Assembly (NCBI RefSeq): GCF_009728485.1
Contig: NZ_VVIQ01000011.1
Coordinates: forward strand, 26,399 to 90,398
Source of the DNA: Prevotella vespertina
GTDB taxonomy: Bacteria > Bacteroidota > Bacteroidia > Bacteroidales > Bacteroidaceae
Direction of reading: 5' to 3'
Length of the DNA: 64,000 nucleotides
A model generated the notes under the pieces. That model was not told where the DNA came from. It saw nothing but the letters and a program-made list of their open reading frames with translations, and made no database searches. Shown piece by piece: positions 27,081 through 37,286 of the stretch. Within the stretch, counting starts at the first letter, position 1. Each line of letters opens with the position of its first letter. The position numbers were made by a program, and so were the translations under genes.

Positions 27081-30000
27081 CTACCTCGTTAAACTTAGTC
27101 TTAAACTAACTCCAAAGTCGTGAGTTGTGGTCGGATAACTACCCGATGACAACAAAGGAGAATTTATTTGCATATCGTAATAGATGCTGGCTGTGACAAA
27201 GCGGCTTAGTGTGTAATCACCAAGGAAGGAGAATTTAAAGGCTGTATTACCACTGGAAGCGGTAGAGGTGAGCGATGCGATGTCACGTGTAAGTGCAGCT
27301 TGACGACGATAGCTCATATCTAATCTGAGGTTAAGATCTTGGTTAAATCCGTTGTTCCTGTTCGATGAATTATTATCGTTTTGTTGCGTGTTTGCGGTCG
27401 ATTTCTTCTTCTTCTTTGCCACACGATGTGTTCCATTGCCAAAGAGATTGAAGTCGTTAATGCGATAGCCAATACCAATTACCCAATCTTTCGATGTAGC
27501 CTCATTGAGCTGAACACTCGTCATTGAGAGTGCTAGCACACGTGTTTGACGATATTCCATGCGTGCAGTTAGATTGTTCTGAAGCGTCACATCCACACCC
27601 AGTAAAGGCGAGAATGCCTCGTTGATACTAACTTGTGAGATGTTATACATCGAACTTGGGATAGGGTTTCCAGTGGTTGCATCGGTGATGAAACCTAATC
27701 CATTCATGTATTCCTGCCATGTACTGTAACTCTGATAAGAGCCGATTGCGAAGATACTTCTATATGCGTGATTGATGTTCACACTCTTGAATAGATCTTG
27801 GAAGAGTGGTAATCTCGACAGTCCACTGTACCTAATACTCCAGTTCGGGAGCAGACTTCGTAGGGTAGGGAATAACTTTAATCCATTGCCCCCCATACTT
27901 GTGTAGGCATTGAGGAAGGCTGGGATCATCACATCTGCACTGTATTTATTGACCGCTCCGACCGTTGGACTGAAGTGCCCTCCACCCATTGATGCTGGAT
28001 AAGTAGCCCCATTGTATTGTGCCTCCACACGATTACGATAGCTGTTGAGTGAATTGACAAAGCGATCGAAAGTGGCACTATGATAACCATTGTTAGCGTT
28101 TCCCATGCTCTCAAAAGCAGTGCCCAAAGAGAGCGTAGTCATGGTGAATGAACCTGTTTGAGTGGTTGGAACGCCAGCATACATGTACTGAATACTCCTT
28201 GAAGTGGTTATCATTCTACTAGCCGTGAGATCGATTCTGAAGTCTCTGAAAGGCTCCAGTGTGGCACGTAATTGTACGTCTTCTACCTGGTTCGTTATCG
28301 CTGGTGTGGCAACACTATCATTGATGAGTAACCAGTTATTGTCACGTGCTTTACCAATGTAATCATCGTCAATGAGACCAAAAGCAAAGTCTAAACCAGG
28401 AGTTAATGCACCGGTACCACGACGTTGTCCAAAGGCATCTCCAATGGTTGGCATGAAGCCTGGTAAGGTCATAGAATACTGGTTGCGATATGATATTCCG
28501 ACGTTGCGCACCATCATTAAAGCACGTGCAACACATTGTGCAGTCTTATACCATTTCTTGTTATCGAGTGGCTCTTTTGGTGTGATAGTGAGCTTTGCTC
28601 GTATAGCAGAATCCGTCCGATTAAAGATTTTTACTTGGTTATCTCCCACCTTCTTCCACTTCATCTTTAAGGCTTTTCCATGCTCATCTTTAGCCGAGAA
28701 GATCAATCGTTTCGTATTCTTACCATGCGATACAACGATAGAAGTATCGGCTTTGAGGGTTATTTCCTGCTCAAAACTCTTCTTGTTCTTAGGTAGTGCT
28801 TTCTTCTTTTCGTCGTCTTTCTCTTTCGCTTTCTGCTCCTTCGCCTTCTTCTTCTGTTCGGCTGTCATTGTCGGACGAGAGGGCTTCTTCGGTTGTGTCC
28901 GATTGAACCGCTCATTCGTTTTCTTTAGGAAGGGAACATGGTTGTAAAGGCGTTCCATGTTGAAAGACCCATTAATGTTTAAGGTCCTGTTACTCGTGAT
29001 TGTGTTACCGAGAGAAGTACCATTATCAAGGTTAGCACCCCTTACCCATGTGTAAGTTGCATTATAACTAGCATCCGTATTCACCCAATCGAAGACAGGT
29101 AAAAGGTTAAGAGGTAACTGATAAGAGAGCGAGAAGTTCTGTTGGTAATCAAGTGGAGTACCAAAGTGCTTAATGCTTGTCCACACCGAATCCTTCCATG
29201 CTTGATAACGATCCGCATAGAGGTCTTTGTTGATAGGAGTGTATGGTTCTTCTATTTCCGCATGCGTTGCACTTTGGAAGTTCATGTGTAGGTTGCGCGT
29301 TAAGTCCCATCTCAATGCAAAGTCTCTGTTCCATAGGAACTGCTCATTAAACGTCAGTGGGAGGCGGTCATGACCTATTGACTCCATGTCACGCTCTTGT
29401 AGTTCGTAATAGTTGCGAACCATCTCTGTATTGAAGGTAAGGTTCTGTGGTAACCAATTCAAGCCAAAGCGACGTAGTATCTCAAACCATTTTGAGCGAC
29501 TCTTGATCAGTCGTTTGAATGGCTCCCAAGTCTTGTAAACAGGTGTCCAGTTATAGTTCAATGCCCCACGCCAGTTGTCTTCATTCTCATAGACAGTCGT
29601 TTCTCCCGATGTGTGAGAGTGTGAATGGCTATACGAGAAAGAGAAGTTTGCGGGGTCGTATGGCATGGGGTGATTCTTTGTCTGTATGTCAACACGCACA
29701 TTCGATAGCGATAAGTTTGTTGTCAATCGTTTGGTAATTGCAATCGACTTAATCGAGTCTTTCTCCTGCTTGTTACTAGCTCCTTCGAGTGCATCCCCCA
29801 GTTCCATATCGGTGTCGAGTGGGTTATATTTAGGTCTACTTTCGCTCTTTGTGATACTATAATATAATGGTGCAGAGACCTTCGCCTTGTCTGGGAACAG
29901 TTTACCTAGTTCCAAACTCGTAGTGACAGACACGTCAGTCTTCGTTTCTTGCTGCCGTTCATTTACACCCTGTTCTAAGCCTCCAAAGCCGTCAGTACTA

Positions 30001-33000
30001 TGACTTGCGTTGATATCAACACTACCGAAATCGGACAACTGGACATTCAACTGCCCTCTTGCAGCCCATCCGCCTTCGTTGTTAAACTCCTTTAGACGCA
30101 ACTCATTGACCCACACTTCACCACTCTTCTGGCTGCTGGAAAGGTTGCGCACACCGATAATCATAGTCTTAACCTCACCCAGTGTTGGGTTACCCATGAT
30201 ACTTACTTTGTTGGCAGGGTGGTCAGTGTCATAGACAGAGAAGACGCGGTTGAAACTAGCTCCACCAGTTCCACGTGCCTTGTTACGCTGCTTCTTGACA
30301 GAAGTGAGTAGGTGCAAAGGAATATCCAACATGTTCTCTATAGGCCAAACCAGCCGTTGATCCTGTGGGAGATACATGTCGTAATCGCTTTTTGGAGCGG
30401 TTAGCTTCAATGGAATTTCATATTCGTAATAGTTGTTCTTATAGTCTGATCCTAATCGAATAAACACTGCCAACTGATCATCACCGAGGTTGGTTGTGTT
30501 CTGTTCGAAGGCATTTGCGTGTACAAACATCTGTAGACGCTTGTATTGGCGCAGGTCAAGTGTTGTGTTCTTATACACAGCTTTCGATTCACCCGAGCTT
30601 AGATTATTAACGACCAAAGATAGTGCTTGCTCGTTCTCCTGTACTAGTTGAGGCTGACTCGGATCCTGTCCTCGAATGATACCAGGTGGTAAGACATAGT
30701 TGACGGGAGTCTTATCTCCATTCTCTTCAAGGCTCACCGTACTAACATTCATCGTACCCGTATTGGGCGCACCAGTGGTTAAGTTCTGCTGATACTGACG
30801 CCATTTGCCACTGACAAGGTCGAAAGTGGCAAAGCGGAGAACGATTGGTTTGCTGAAACCAGTGAGGAACATGCGCATGAAGCGGATACTTGTAAAGTCG
30901 TTGATACCGCCCACTCGTTTCTGAAACTCTTCTAGTGGAATGCGGAAAAGATACCATGTAACAGGTTCCGAACCTCCTTTTCGCAAGGATGCTGACGCCA
31001 CTCGCTTATCCACAATGAAGTTTTGTCCGACGTTGAGATCCTGTGGTCGAATGCTAACATGGTATTGGTAATACTTCTCGTATTCGTTCAGTGTATAGTC
31101 TTGGTTGATATCCTCTACATCAGGAGTGGTCTTGTAAGACGTGTCATAACGCTCGTTATTGTTCTCATTGTCTGGTGAGTTACCTTGCGGGTTGTTGATT
31201 CTTTTATAGCGTTCAAGTATCGATGCACGTTTACGATCCCAATCCGAACCACGGAAATAGTGGTAGTCATCATTGGCAGGGTCAGCCCATATAGAGTCAA
31301 ACACAGCCTGATTGGTGTTGGCACGGGCTGCAGTAAGGAAGTTCTGATAGGCTGCGAACTGTCTTTCTTCTTCATCCGTCAAGCCATTGTAACCCACATC
31401 TTGCTTGGCACGACTGCCTGCTGACGTTGCAAAAGCATACGTGATGGTAGATTGTGTAGGGATTCGTCCCCACTGAGTAGTCGTCCATGAGTTGCTACCA
31501 TCTACTGGCATACCACTCTCATAGAACTTCTTTCCATCCTTCAATATATCTTCAGACACCTCGCCGAGATCGATATAGAAGTCGCCACCATACTGGTTGG
31601 CATTAGCTTGTCGATTAGTATAGATGAACGGATCAAGCATCCAAAACTCCACATACTCGATGTTGGCTGTCTGGAAGTCATTCGTGTCCAACTTACGCAT
31701 CATACCGCCCCATGTCCTGTTTGGGTTGGTGAGGTGACCATTAATGTCAATATTAGGATTGAAGTTATAAGGGCCTCGTTCTGATGGATAAAAAGCCAGA
31801 TTCAGTATTTGCAAGGTTGAGATGGAACCGCTATAGTTACGATCCCTGTTAGGGAAGACTTCGGTAATTGGAATCTCACGAACGTAGTGATTCGATAATT
31901 GTTCGAGGTCGCTTTTGATGTGACCAGGCGTTAGTGAACTACTACGACGTGTGAAGAGCGGGTCAATATTGTACCAAGCTAAGAGACTTCTGTTGTATCC
32001 ACTCCTTAGAGTCGTCTTATCCGTTGACTCGGAGAAGTCGGATGGTACACTTGAAATAACCCATGATGTAGGTTGGCTAACATCGATTGCATTCTTCGTA
32101 CCTTCAAAGTCATCAAGGTAAGAAGCATGGTCTTGTGTACCCTTACTCTGCCCTGCTAACAACTGTGCGAACTCGGCAGAGAAGGTGATATATGATGGTT
32201 GAGTGACATGCAAGAAAGGTATCTTATTGAGCATGTTGGTCAACCACTGGCTCTCTTTCTTCCAGTTTAGATTAAGTCCCCAAATGGTGTTGTTGAGTGG
32301 TTCCGAGCCCATATTCACCTTTGTGGTGAGTGGTTGTTCGGATAAGTGCATGAATGTTCCACCTATTTGGAAGTCCTTTGAGAAGTCATACTCCCAGTTT
32401 ACTCCTATCATAGTCTTGCGCTCCTGTTGGTAAGCACTTTGACTTTCGAGGGAGACATTGACAGCAGTTCCTGCATCAATAATACTCTGATTGAGGATTG
32501 TAACCTCTCCCGCACTGTAATCAACGCTGTAATCAGAACCTTCATTAAGCGTTACTCCACCAGCAGTAACCACCACGGAACCTTGCGGAACATTGTAGGC
32601 ACCAAGCGAAATAACGTTTGCTGCCGTACCACGATATTGTCCCACAAGCATGAATTTATCTTTCTCTGCAATCTGCTTAGCGGTTGTCTTTGTCGAATTA
32701 TATAGTTCCGAGAAGGTGTACTTATCGGCTACTGCAGCCGTAACACCTTTATCAATAAGTTTCTTACGAAGCCCTGCACCGAATGGTTCCGCTAGTGGGA
32801 AAAAGACGCGCCCATTGCTTATTGTGTATCCTTCTACATAATCGAAATAACCATTCGGATGCGGGTTGTTATTGTTATCTAATCGGTCGGCACCAAGCAA
32901 CTTGATGATGGGTAAGCTCTTAACTTGTGGTTCGGGTATATAAGAAAGGTATACACCTGTCGTATCACTTTGATATTTAACATCAAGGCGGAACTTATCC

Positions 33001-34637
33001 TTCTCAATGTTAGTTGACAGGTAATAAACGTTCTTCATCATCAATCCCCAGTTACCTTGACTAGGGCTGTTATTGGTGTTCTTCAGCGACTTTACAAATA
33101 GAGCCTCATTGATATCGGTGCGATCACTGGCAAATTCTCCCACTTGATAGGTCACTCCGCCGAATGTATATTCGTATGCAACGGCAAGCACCTGGTCGGT
33201 TTGTAGACCACTGCGAAGCGATATGTAACCCAAAGCAGGGTTTACGGTGTACTCCGAACTATTGAGTAGTCGGGCATTAGCAATCTTCTCGTAGTCATTA
33301 CCACCCACAAGTCCTGCACCATCCAAGATACCTGTCACTTGATCAATATTGCGTGCAGCAGGGTAACCTTGAGCGATAGTGTTGTATTCTGTGTTTGCGT
33401 TGTTTGTTGGTACTTGACCAATTCCTGTACCCCAAAGATCCGTTCGGCTCACTCGTTCATTCTCTCCTAAATCGGTGAGAGCAACGATATTACGAGTGTT
33501 ACTTGTCGTTCCGCTCTTGTTTGTTACCCACACTTCAACACGGTTGATAGTGATACCTGTCTTCAGATTAGGCAATGATTTCATTGCTTCATCATAGTGA
33601 TCTCGGAAGTATTGAGATAAGAAGAAGTGACGGTTCTCTTCGTATTCTGCGGCATCAATCTCAAATGGTGTCAACTGCTTCCCACCCCTAGAACTAACGC
33701 TCTTATTCGAACTCTTCTTTTGAGATAACACCGTTTGTAACTTCAATTTACCGAATTGCATGTCGGTGCGAATGCCGAATAAGGCCGAAGCTCCTTGCAC
33801 AAGAGAGTTGTTAGAAGGGAATGTTACGTTACCACCCTCAACCAGTTTGATAATCTCATCCTCCTTTCCTTCATACTTCAACTTGAAGTTCTGCGTGTCA
33901 AAGTCAAATGTCGCATCAGTGTTGTAATTGAGGTTCATGTTCACTTTATCGCCCACTTTGCCATTGACGTTGACGTTAATTTTCTCGTCAAAGTTCATCG
34001 CTGTGGTCTTACGATTGCGTATTGGCAATGACGGATTATCAATGCTTTTGAGCGTCGCACCGAACTTCAGCTCTGCAGTTCCTTGTGTTTTAATACGTAC
34101 ACCACCTGGTCCAAAGATCTTCTCAGCCGGTCCTAACGAGAAGTGCATATCGGTGAAGTCGAACTTCTCCTTGCCCTTTTCGCGTAGTATCTCTTGGTTC
34201 TTTGAGCGATAGTAATCCGTGAAACTGCGTTTCTCTGTCCACTTCCGATACTCTTCAGGTGTCATCATTATTGGTGCCATCACGTATGTATCACCAATCT
34301 TGTTACCTATGATATACCGATTGAGCGAGTCGTTATACTCCACCGTTTGTCGCATGTTCTCGGGGCGGATGAGATCGGTAGAGTTCTCCCTTAGATCATC
34401 ATAAGTAATAGGGGAAGTGCGCTGCACTTTCCATCTTGGATGCAGTAGAGAGTCAGGGATCTTCTCCTCATCTATCTCCACCTCAATCGGTTTCTTCTTC
34501 TTGATTGTATCGTTTTGTGTTACAGAGAAGATACTCTTTATCGGTGCAAAAGATAGAGCCATACGTCCCCAGCTTAGTAGTGTGACACTACCAAGAAGCA
34601 TGATAATAATGAGGAATATGTAATGTTTTCTTTTCAA
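27081..34637 (-). CDS. sprA: SprA/Sov, type IX secretion outer-membrane translocon
   Basis: Very large protein of 2518 residues with an N-terminal hydrophobic segment (residues 5-30). It follows the SprA pattern throughout: a repeated N-terminal region (RPENMRQTVEYNDSLNRYIIG), a central part with MNLNYNTDATFDFD, a Lys-rich low-complexity segment near residues 1905-1945, and a C-terminal region of barrel strands that ends in SLRLSLTR. SprA forms the 36-strand channel through which T9SS cargo crosses the outer membrane. The gene follows ruvA on the same strand, an order known in other Bacteroidota. Confidence 0.95.
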   Translation of the reverse strand: MKRKHYIFLIIIMLLGSVTLLSWGRMALSFAPIKSIFSVTQNDTIKKKKPIEVEIDEEKIPDSLLHPRWKVQRTSPITYDDLRENSTDLIRPENMRQTVEYNDSLNRYIIGNKIGDTYVMAPIMMTPEEYRKWTEKRSFTDYYRSKNQEILREKGKEKFDFTDMHFSLGPAEKIFGPGGVRIKTQGTAELKFGATLKSIDNPSLPIRNRKTTAMNFDEKINVNVNGKVGDKVNMNLNYNTDATFDFDTQNFKLKYEGKEDEIIKLVEGGNVTFPSNNSLVQGASALFGIRTDMQFGKLKLQTVLSQKKSSNKSVSSRGGKQLTPFEIDAAEYEENRHFFLSQYFRDHYDEAMKSLPNLKTGITINRVEVWVTNKSGTTSNTRNIVALTDLGENERVSRTDLWGTGIGQVPTNNANTEYNTIAQGYPAARNIDQVTGILDGAGLVGGNDYEKIANARLLNSSEYTVNPALGYISLRSGLQTDQVLAVAYEYTFGGVTYQVGEFASDRTDINEALFVKSLKNTNNSPSQGNWGLMMKNVYYLSTNIEKDKFRLDVKYQSDTTGVYLSYIPEPQVKSLPIIKLLGADRLDNNNNPHPNGYFDYVEGYTISNGRVFFPLAEPFGAGLRKKLIDKGVTAAVADKYTFSELYNSTKTTAKQIAEKDKFMLVGQYRGTAANVISLGAYNVPQGSVVVTAGGVTLNEGSDYSVDYSAGEVTILNQSIIDAGTAVNVSLESQSAYQQERKTMIGVNWEYDFSKDFQIGGTFMHLSEQPLTTKVNMGSEPLNNTIWGLNLNWKKESQWLTNMLNKIPFLHVTQPSYITFSAEFAQLLAGQSKGTQDHASYLDDFEGTKNAIDVSQPTSWVISSVPSDFSESTDKTTLRSGYNRSLLAWYNIDPLFTRRSSSLTPGHIKSDLEQLSNHYVREIPITEVFPNRDRNYSGSISTLQILNLAFYPSERGPYNFNPNIDINGHLTNPNRTWGGMMRKLDTNDFQTANIEYVEFWMLDPFIYTNRQANANQYGGDFYIDLGEVSEDILKDGKKFYESGMPVDGSNSWTTTQWGRIPTQSTITYAFATSAGSRAKQDVGYNGLTDEEERQFAAYQNFLTAARANTNQAVFDSIWADPANDDYHYFRGSDWDRKRASILERYKRINNPQGNSPDNENNNERYDTSYKTTPDVEDINQDYTLNEYEKYYQYHVSIRPQDLNVGQNFIVDKRVASASLRKGGSEPVTWYLFRIPLEEFQKRVGGINDFTSIRFMRMFLTGFSKPIVLRFATFDLVSGKWRQYQQNLTTGAPNTGTMNVSTVSLEENGDKTPVNYVLPPGIIRGQDPSQPQLVQENEQALSLVVNNLSSGESKAVYKNTTLDLRQYKRLQMFVHANAFEQNTTNLGDDQLAVFIRLGSDYKNNYYEYEIPLKLTAPKSDYDMYLPQDQRLVWPIENMLDIPLHLLTSVKKQRNKARGTGGASFNRVFSVYDTDHPANKVSIMGNPTLGEVKTMIIGVRNLSSSQKSGEVWVNELRLKEFNNEGGWAARGQLNVQLSDFGSVDINASHSTDGFGGLEQGVNERQQETKTDVSVTTSLELGKLFPDKAKVSAPLYYSITKSESRPKYNPLDTDMELGDALEGASNKQEKDSIKSIAITKRLTTNLSLSNVRVDIQTKNHPMPYDPANFSFSYSHSHSHTSGETTVYENEDNWRGALNYNWTPVYKTWEPFKRLIKSRSKWFEILRRFGLNWLPQNLTFNTEMVRNYYELQERDMESIGHDRLPLTFNEQFLWNRDFALRWDLTRNLHMNFQSATHAEIEEPYTPINKDLYADRYQAWKDSVWTSIKHFGTPLDYQQNFSLSYQLPLNLLPVFDWVNTDASYNATYTWVRGANLDNGTSLGNTITSNRTLNINGSFNMERLYNHVPFLKKTNERFNRTQPKKPSRPTMTAEQKKKAKEQKAKEKDDEKKKALPKNKKSFEQEITLKADTSIVVSHGKNTKRLIFSAKDEHGKALKMKWKKVGDNQVKIFNRTDSAIRAKLTITPKEPLDNKKWYKTAQCVARALMMVRNVGISYRNQYSMTLPGFMPTIGDAFGQRRGTGALTPGLDFAFGLIDDDYIGKARDNNWLLINDSVATPAITNQVEDVQLRATLEPFRDFRIDLTASRMITTSRSIQYMYAGVPTTQTGSFTMTTLSLGTAFESMGNANNGYHSATFDRFVNSLNSYRNRVEAQYNGATYPASMGGGHFSPTVGAVNKYSADVMIPAFLNAYTSMGGNGLKLFPTLRSLLPNWSIRYSGLSRLPLFQDLFKSVNINHAYRSIFAIGSYQSYSTWQEYMNGLGFITDATTGNPIPSSMYNISQVSINEAFSPLLGVDVTLQNNLTARMEYRQTRVLALSMTSVQLNEATSKDWVIGIGYRINDFNLFGNGTHRVAKKKKKSTANTQQNDNNSSNRNNGFNQDLNLRLDMSYRRQAALTRDIASLTSTASSGNTAFKFSFLGDYTLSRFVTASIYYDMQINSPLLSSGSYPTTTHDFGVSLRLSLTR

Positions 34638-34731
34638 GAAGACGAGTGATTGAAAGCCTCCCTAAGCCCTTTTAACAGAAATATGTAAGCTGTAATATGC
34701 AGAGAAAAGTATTTGTAAGCGGTAATTACGC

Positions 34732-34765
34732 CCCTCTCCCTTCGGAGAGGGATGGGGGTGAGGCT
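34732..34765. repeat. GC-rich palindromic element between ruvA and sprA
   Basis: Hairpin CCCTCTCC / GGAGAGGG (34732-34739, 34744-34751) with loop CTTC, followed by GATGGGGGTGAGGC. In DNA that is otherwise AT-rich, this belongs to a widespread class of GC-rich intergenic palindromes. It may be related to the element inside the helicase at 52938. It can act as a hairpin on the ruvA transcript. Confidence 0.6.
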
Positions 34766-34767
34766 TT

Positions 34768-35385
34768 TTATTTAATCATCTTCAACGCCAACTTAACCAC
34801 CTGTTCCACAGGAAGGTCAGGTTGTTCGGTAAGGATACTCACGACAACCTTTGCAGAAGGAGCTGGTGGGAAGCCAAGCATAGTGAGTGCGCTAACGGCC
34901 TCATCCTTAATCCCTGCATCAACAGCAGGTGTACCAGGAGTGTTGCTAACATGCAACTCGTCAGCAATACCACTTTGCATGATCTTATCCTTGAGATCGA
35001 CTATAATGCGTTGAGCAGTTCGAAGACCAATACCCTTAACTGTCTTCAACATCTTCTCGTCCCCATTGGCAATTACGTTGCAAAGTTCGGCTGGTGTCAA
35101 TGAAGAAAGAATCATTCTTGCAGTGTTCGCACCTACTCCAGAGACCGTAATCAACAATCTATAAAGGGCTCGCTCCTGCTTATTTGCAAAGCCGTATAGC
35201 GTGTAGTTGTCATCGCGTCCACCAGTCATAATAGCCTCATGAACATATAGTTTTACAGCTGTTTTGCCCTGTATTGCACTATAAGTGTTCAGCGAAATGT
35301 TTAGTGCGTAACCCACACCATAAGCCTCAACGACAGCCATGGCAGGTGTTAACTCTGCCAGTTCGCCTTTGATATATTCAATCAT
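34768..35385 (-). CDS. ruvA: Holliday junction helicase subunit RuvA
   Basis: Protein of 205 residues that begins [12 protein letters not shown]. The OB domain covers the first 65 residues, the helix-hairpin-helix motifs are in [16 protein letters not shown] and [20 protein letters not shown], and a small C-terminal domain (about 150-205) contacts RuvB. RuvA binds four-way junctions as a tetramer and recruits the RuvB motor. It is followed on the same strand by sprA. Confidence 0.95.
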   Translation of the reverse strand: MIEYIKGELAELTPAMAVVEAYGVGYALNISLNTYSAIQGKTAVKLYVHEAIMTGGRDDNYTLYGFANKQERALYRLLITVSGVGANTARMILSSLTPAELCNVIANGDEKMLKTVKGIGLRTAQRIIVDLKDKIMQSGIADELHVSNTPGTPAVDAGIKDEAVSALTMLGFPPAPSAKVVVSILTEQPDLPVEQVVKLALKMIK

Positions 35386-35549
35386 AATCTAAAATAAATA
35401 TGCCTTTTTCGGGCATGGAAATTTTGTATATACGTTCTTAATAACGTTTTCTTCCTTTGTTTATTGTTATGAAAGAGTGTAATTAATAACTATAATTTCG
35501 TATTGAAAAGGACATCACGTAGGTGCATATTATCTATGAATACGAATAA
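35386..35549. other. Gap between ruvA and ddh, left part
   Basis: No gene. A short inverted repeat ATGCC / GGGCAT lies near 35400, in the ruvA leader. No clear CAAAnnTA box was seen for ruvA. Confidence 0.4.
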
Positions 35550-35632
35550 AGGAAAGGCTCTTCTTCATTTAAAGGGGGCATTTCTTTGCACTAAAGAGAG
35601 CCTTCCTTTGTTATGAAGAGAGGCTCTCTTTG
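35550..35632. repeat. 22-bp periodic array, GCC family, copy 3
   Basis: Cores of GC at about 35557, 35578, 35600 and 35623 (21, 22 and 23 bp apart), in units such as AAGAGAGCCTTCC and GAGAGGCTCTCT. Same family as 4047 and 12855. Confidence 0.7.
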
Positions 35633-35779
35633 TAGAATGGAGAGAGAACTTAATTAAATTACTAAAACTTGCTTACGCAATAAGTAAGTGTAAGGCAGAG
35701 AGAAAGAGTGTATTATAAAGAAGATATAGAATAGTGTTAAAAAGGGGTCGAAGACGATACTTATTAGCAAATAAAACGC

Positions 35780-35787
35780 TATTTTTG
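35780..35787 (+). promoter_or_regulatory. ddh promoter -7 box
   Basis: TATTTTTG fits TAnnTTTG and lies 40 bases before the ddh ATG. Confidence 0.55.
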
Positions 35788-35826
35788 CAGAGAAAAGTAG
35801 TTCAATAACATAAAAGGTAAGAAATT

Positions 35827-36726
35827 ATGAAGAAGATTAGAGCAGCTGTGATTGGTTATGGAAACATTGGTCAGTATAGTGTTCAGGCCTTAGAAGCAGC
35901 AAAGGATTTCGAGATTGCAGGCGTTGTAAGGCGTCAGGGTGATAAGGATAAGCCCCTAGAATTGACTCCATACGAGGTTGTTGATGACATCACAAAACTG
36001 AAAGATGTTGATGTAGCGATCCTTGCAACTCCAACAAGAAGTTGTCCAGAGTATGCCGAGAAGATTACGGCTTTGGGCATTAATACCGTTGACTCTTTCG
36101 ATATTCACGGTTCTATCCTCGACTATCGCACGAAGCAAATGGAGAATAACAAGCGCACTAACACTGTGAGTGTTATCTCTGCTGGATGGGATCCAGGTTC
36201 TGACTCTATCGTAAGAGTACTAATGGAGAGCCTTGCACCAGAGGGTCTTTCTTATACAAACTTCGGTCCTGGTCGTTCCATGGGACACTCTGTTGTGGCT
36301 CGTAGTAAGCAGGGCGTTAAGGACGCATTGTCAATGACTATACCTTTGGGAGAGGGCATTCATCGCCGTATGGTATATGTTGAACTAGAAGAAGGAGCCA
36401 ATCTTGAGGATGTAACAAAGGAGCTCAAGGCCGACGATTACTTTGCTCATGACGAGTTGCATGTGTTTGCTGTACCTAGTGTTGACGCCTTGAATGATGT
36501 TGGTCATGGCGTTCACATGACCCGCAAAGGCGTTAGTGGAAAGACACATAACCAGCACTTCTCATTCGATATGAATATCAATAACCCAGCACTTACAGCC
36601 CAGGTGCTTGTCAATGTGGCACGAGCTAGTTTCCGTTTAGCCCCTGGTTGCTATACAATGCCAGAGATTCCGGTCATTGATATGCTACCCGGTAGCCGTG
36701 AAGAGATTATTGCGACTTTGGTTTAA
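35827..36726 (+). CDS. ddh: meso-Diaminopimelate dehydrogenase
   Basis: Protein of 299 residues with an N-terminal NADP-binding motif AVIGYGNIGQYS (residues about 7-18) and the substrate-side blocks SAGWDPGSDS and FGPGRSMGHS. It forms meso-diaminopimelate from tetrahydrodipicolinate and ammonia in one step, for lysine and peptidoglycan synthesis. Length and motifs are normal. It is monocistronic, with its own promoter, and two hairpins follow. Confidence 0.93.
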   Translation: MKKIRAAVIGYGNIGQYSVQALEAAKDFEIAGVVRRQGDKDKPLELTPYEVVDDITKLKDVDVAILATPTRSCPEYAEKITALGINTVDSFDIHGSILDYRTKQMENNKRTNTVSVISAGWDPGSDSIVRVLMESLAPEGLSYTNFGPGRSMGHSVVARSKQGVKDALSMTIPLGEGIHRRMVYVELEEGANLEDVTKELKADDYFAHDELHVFAVPSVDALNDVGHGVHMTRKGVSGKTHNQHFSFDMNINNPALTAQVLVNVARASFRLAPGCYTMPEIPVIDMLPGSREEIIATLV

Positions 36727-36748
36727 GGGTATTAGCTTTATTGGTCCA

Positions 36749-36830
36749 ATTAGGCTAATAAGCCTAATTAGCCCAATAACTTTCCCTTCTAATAATGGCA
36801 ACCAATGTTGGTTGCCATTATCTTTTTATG
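36749..36830 (+). terminator. Two hairpins after ddh
   Basis: First ATTAGGCT / AGCCTAAT (36749-36756, 36761-36768), then AATGGCAACCA / TGGTTGCCATT (36794-36804, 36809-36819) with a following T run. The second is a good intrinsic terminator. Confidence 0.75.
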
Positions 36831-36837
36831 TAATATA

Positions 36838-36870
36838 TTGACGTACAAAGGCTTTTATTTTGTACTTTTG
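36838..36870 (+). promoter_or_regulatory. Promoter of the PH-domain/PBP4/MscS operon
   Basis: -33 TTG (36838-36840) and -7 TACTTTTG (36863-36870), only 8 bases before the ATG at 36879. This makes a very short leader of a few bases or a leaderless transcript. Confidence 0.55.
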
Positions 36871-36878
36871 CACTCAGT

Positions 36879-37286
36879 ATGAGAACATTCCAACATAAAG
36901 TAACAATAAATGATATAGGAGCGATACTAGTGTTTGGTCTTGGTGCATTCTTCTGTTTGTGGCATCGAACTAGTGGTATGATGGTAGTCTTAGGAGTCTT
37001 ACTTATCGTTGTAACTATTAGAGCCGTCGACCGTGCTATACATACCAATTATGTTCTTACTGACGATGACCAATTACGCATTAAGACGGGACGTATCGGA
37101 CAAACAAAGTCTATTTCTATCAGTGATATTCGATCATTAGAGAAGCATCCTTTTGCTTTTCACATTGGACATTATATATTAATTGAATTGGTAAATGGCA
37201 ATACCATTAGCGTACAACCTGATAATGTCGACTCGTTTCAGGCTGTACTTACCAAGCGAATGATAATGAGAAAGGACGAAGAATGA
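36879..37286 (+). CDS. Membrane-anchored PH-like domain protein
   Basis: Protein of 135 residues: two hydrophobic helices (about 13-30 and 34-50), then a small beta-rich domain with YVLTDDDQLRIKTGR and ISISDIRSLEKH, as in bacterial PH domains (bPH2/DUF304-like). The stop overlaps the PBP4 start by 4 bases (ATGA), so the two are coupled in translation. The function is unknown; the pairing suggests an envelope role. Confidence 0.75.
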   Translation: MRTFQHKVTINDIGAILVFGLGAFFCLWHRTSGMMVVLGVLLIVVTIRAVDRAIHTNYVLTDDDQLRIKTGRIGQTKSISISDIRSLEKHPFAFHIGHYILIELVNGNTISVQPDNVDSFQAVLTKRMIMRKDEE

